NCBI GenBank assembly: GCA_025923175.1
Contig: JAICGL010000224.1
Span: 1-6,714, forward strand
From: Acidimicrobiia bacterium
GTDB taxonomy: Bacteria; Actinomycetota; Acidimicrobiia; IMCC26256; BP-133
Reading direction: 5' to 3'
DNA length: 6,714 nucleotides
Position 1 is the first letter of the stretch; every line of letters starts with the position of its first letter. Positions 5,534 through 6,714 of the stretch are shown in pieces. The notes under the pieces were generated by a model. That model was not told where the DNA came from. It saw only the letters and a list, made by a program, of their open reading frames with translations, and ran no database searches. A program made the translations under genes and the position numbers.

Positions 5534-5752
5534 GAGGCCGTCTCTCCTTTCTGGTCGCTGGTTCGATGTTTATAACGAGGGAGACGGTGGTAAGTGACGC
5601 CTGTGTAATCCCTTGGCCGGATTTCTCGGCCGCTCGCCCGCGTTCCTTGAGATTCCTAGCGCTTTCTTAGCTCGCGCGGAATCGAATTCTTGCGATCAGG
5701 CTGCGGTAATTACTGGAATGCGCGCAGCGAAAACCCAGGAATTGGAAGAACG
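5534..5752. other. 219-base structured intergenic region
   Basis: This gap separates two minus-strand genes and is visibly more AT-rich than its surroundings. I see no credible gene in it. It contains several inverted repeats. GATTCC/GGAATC with an inner GCGC/GCGC pair and a 2-base bulge spans 5651-5683. GGCCG/CGGCC lies at 5615-5631. GCTGCG/CGCAGC at 5700-5728 encloses the perfect palindrome GTAATTAC (5706-5713). None is followed by a T-run on either strand, so no intrinsic terminator for the acyl-CoA ligase gene is evident. A structured leader, a small RNA or regulator sites are possible. I could not match it to a riboswitch class by eye. Confidence 0.45.
5538..5587 (-). promoter_or_regulatory. 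Candidate promoter and Shine-Dalgarno flanked by an inverted repeat
   Basis: Read on the minus strand, TATAAA (5574 to 5569) is a fair -10 box. It lies about 35 bases before the ATG at 5533, with the Shine-Dalgarno AAAGGAG at 5550 to 5544 in between. No convincing -35 is seen 16-18 bases upstream. A perfect 7-base inverted repeat, CCGTCTC (5538-5544) and GAGACGG (5581-5587), brackets the box and the Shine-Dalgarno. It could be an operator, or could fold in a longer transcript that enters from upstream. The elements are seen; their function is inferred. Confidence 0.33.
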
Positions 5753-6714
5753 TCAGGGCTGCTGGACTTCGAGTTCCCCGTCGGCGTACTTCGCCCGGAG
5801 CACCTTCTTGTCGAACTTGCCCACGCTCGTCTTGGGCACCTCTTCGATGAAGGTCCAGCGCTCGGGCAGCCACCACTTGGCCACCCGGTCGGCCAGGAAG
5901 CCCTTGAGGTCCTCGACCGAGGTGCTCTCGCCGTCCTTGAGGACGACACAGGCCAGGGGTCGCTCGTCCCACCGCTCGTCGGGGACGCCGACCACGGCGG
6001 CCTCCTTCACCGACGGGTGGGCCATCAGCTCGCCCTCCAGTTCGACGGAGGAGATCCATTCACCGCCCGACTTAATGACGTCCTTTGCCCGGTCGGTGAT
6101 CTGGACGAAGCCGTTGGGCTCCACGGTGCCAACGTCGCCCGTCCGCAGCCAGCCGTCATGGAACTTCTGGGGGTCGTCGTCCTTGTAGTACGAGGCGGTG
6201 ATCCACGGACCCCGAACCTCGATCTCGCCGACGGCTTCGCCGTCCCAGGGCAGCACCGAGCCGTCGTCGGCGGTGATCCGCAGCTCCACGCCGGCGATGA
6301 CCCGGCCGGTCCGCGACCGCCAGTTCATCTCGTCCTCGGGGGGCGCCTGCTTGGGGGGCATGGCGACCGCGGCGATGGGCGACGTCTCCGTCATTCCCCA
6401 GGCCTGGATGATCTTCACGTCGTGGCGCTGCTCGAACGCCTCCATGAGGCTGCGGGGGACGGCCGACCCACCGCAGGGCACAAGCCGCAGCGACGTGAGG
6501 TCGACGGTGTCCTTGTTCTTGTCGGCGTAGGCCAGGATGTCGTTCCACACCGTGGGCACGGCGCCGGAGATCGTGGGCTTCTCGGCCATGATCAGCTTGC
6601 AGAGGGGTTCGCCCTGGAGGAACCGGGCCGGCATCACGAAGTCGGACCCGGCCATCCACCCGGCGTAGGGCAGCCCCCAGGCGTTGGCGTGGAACATCGG
6701 CACGATCGGCAGGA
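5753..6714 (-). CDS. Fatty-acyl-CoA ligase (AMP-binding enzyme), 3' part
   Basis: Partial gene: the 5' end lies beyond the right edge. The 319 visible residues (counted from the codon at 6712) are the C-terminal part of an adenylate-forming enzyme that activates a carboxylic acid with ATP and CoA. Visible motifs are VPMFHANAWG (4-13), QAWGMTETSP (103-112, adenylate-binding), GWLRTGD (187-193, ribose-binding Asp), DRAKDVIKSGGEW (207-219, hinge and CoA-face loop) and PKTSVGKFDKK (293-303) with the catalytic Lys299. The phosphate-binding loop and about 200 residues are missing, judging by the usual size of about 540. The FHxNAWG and SGGEWISSVELE signatures point to the medium/long-chain fatty-acyl-CoA ligase branch (AlkK/FadD-like), but chain length cannot be set from sequence. 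The reading frame is intact and ends in TGA at 5753, followed by the structured gap. Confidence 0.92.
   Translation of the reverse strand, partial: LPIVPMFHANAWGLPYAGWMAGSDFVMPARFLQGEPLCKLIMAEKPTISGAVPTVWNDILAYADKNKDTVDLTSLRLVPCGGSAVPRSLMEAFEQRHDVKIIQAWGMTETSPIAAVAMPPKQAPPEDEMNWRSRTGRVIAGVELRITADDGSVLPWDGEAVGEIEVRGPWITASYYKDDDPQKFHDGWLRTGDVGTVEPNGFVQITDRAKDVIKSGGEWISSVELEGELMAHPSVKEAAVVGVPDERWDERPLACVVLKDGESTSVEDLKGFLADRVAKWWLPERWTFIEEVPKTSVGKFDKKVLRAKYADGELEVQQP

Noticed and set aside
5651..5683. Hairpin considered as an intrinsic terminator of the acyl-CoA ligase gene
   Set aside because: There is a 2-base bulge, an 11-base loop and no T-run on either side, so it is kept only as part of the structured gap.
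5613..6188. 191-codon + strand open frame across the intergenic gap and the ligase gene
   Set aside because: Most of it is antisense to the intact acyl-CoA ligase frame; Ser/Thr-rich without a motif or a good Shine-Dalgarno.

Overview
The window is GC-rich, densely packed bacterial chromosome. It looks like a high-GC actinobacterium, possibly an Acidimicrobiia-type lineage. The reasons are the strong G/C bias at third positions, Thr/Pro/Ala-rich linkers in two envelope proteins, a Tat-type lipoprotein signal, and one start that looks leaderless. The lineage is an inference, because no rRNA or other marker gene is present. I see no tRNA, rRNA, CRISPR array, insertion sequence, phage gene or recognisable defence system.

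Layout. The left part is on the + strand. It holds a small secreted, Asp/Trp/Gly-rich protein of unknown function (13-468) closed by a very clear intrinsic terminator (496-533). Next come a protein with a C-terminal J domain (560-1318) and an LDH-like malate dehydrogenase (1387-2316). The 68-base gap before the malate dehydrogenase gene is almost entirely an inverted-repeat structure whose 3' arm runs into the Shine-Dalgarno sequence. The malate dehydrogenase gene converges with a minus-strand gene for a purple-acid-phosphatase-like Tat lipoprotein (2313-3302), and their stop codons overlap. That gene is divergent from an unrecognised Trp-rich protein (3364-4233). The latter in turn converges, 7 bases apart, with a minus-strand gene for a membrane-anchored protein with a glycoside-hydrolase-like barrel and a peptidoglycan-binding domain (4241-5533). 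A 219-base, relatively AT-rich and hairpin-rich gap separates it from the 3' part of a fatty-acyl-CoA ligase gene (5753 to beyond the right edge).

How the genes fit together. There is no single pathway. Malate dehydrogenase is central carbon metabolism and the acyl-CoA ligase is lipid activation. The phosphatase, the barrel/peptidoglycan-binding protein and the small acidic protein are all predicted to act outside the cytoplasmic membrane. Strand switches (+++ - + - -) show that at most the J-domain and malate dehydrogenase genes could share a transcript, and that the last two genes could do so only across a structured gap.

I did not find convincing evidence of a new multi-gene system. The points most worth a second look are the structured region before the malate dehydrogenase gene, the tandem GTTCC/GAAC palindromes at 4205-4239, the unrecognised Trp-rich protein, the short-period repeat in the small acidic secreted protein, and the two-domain envelope protein.
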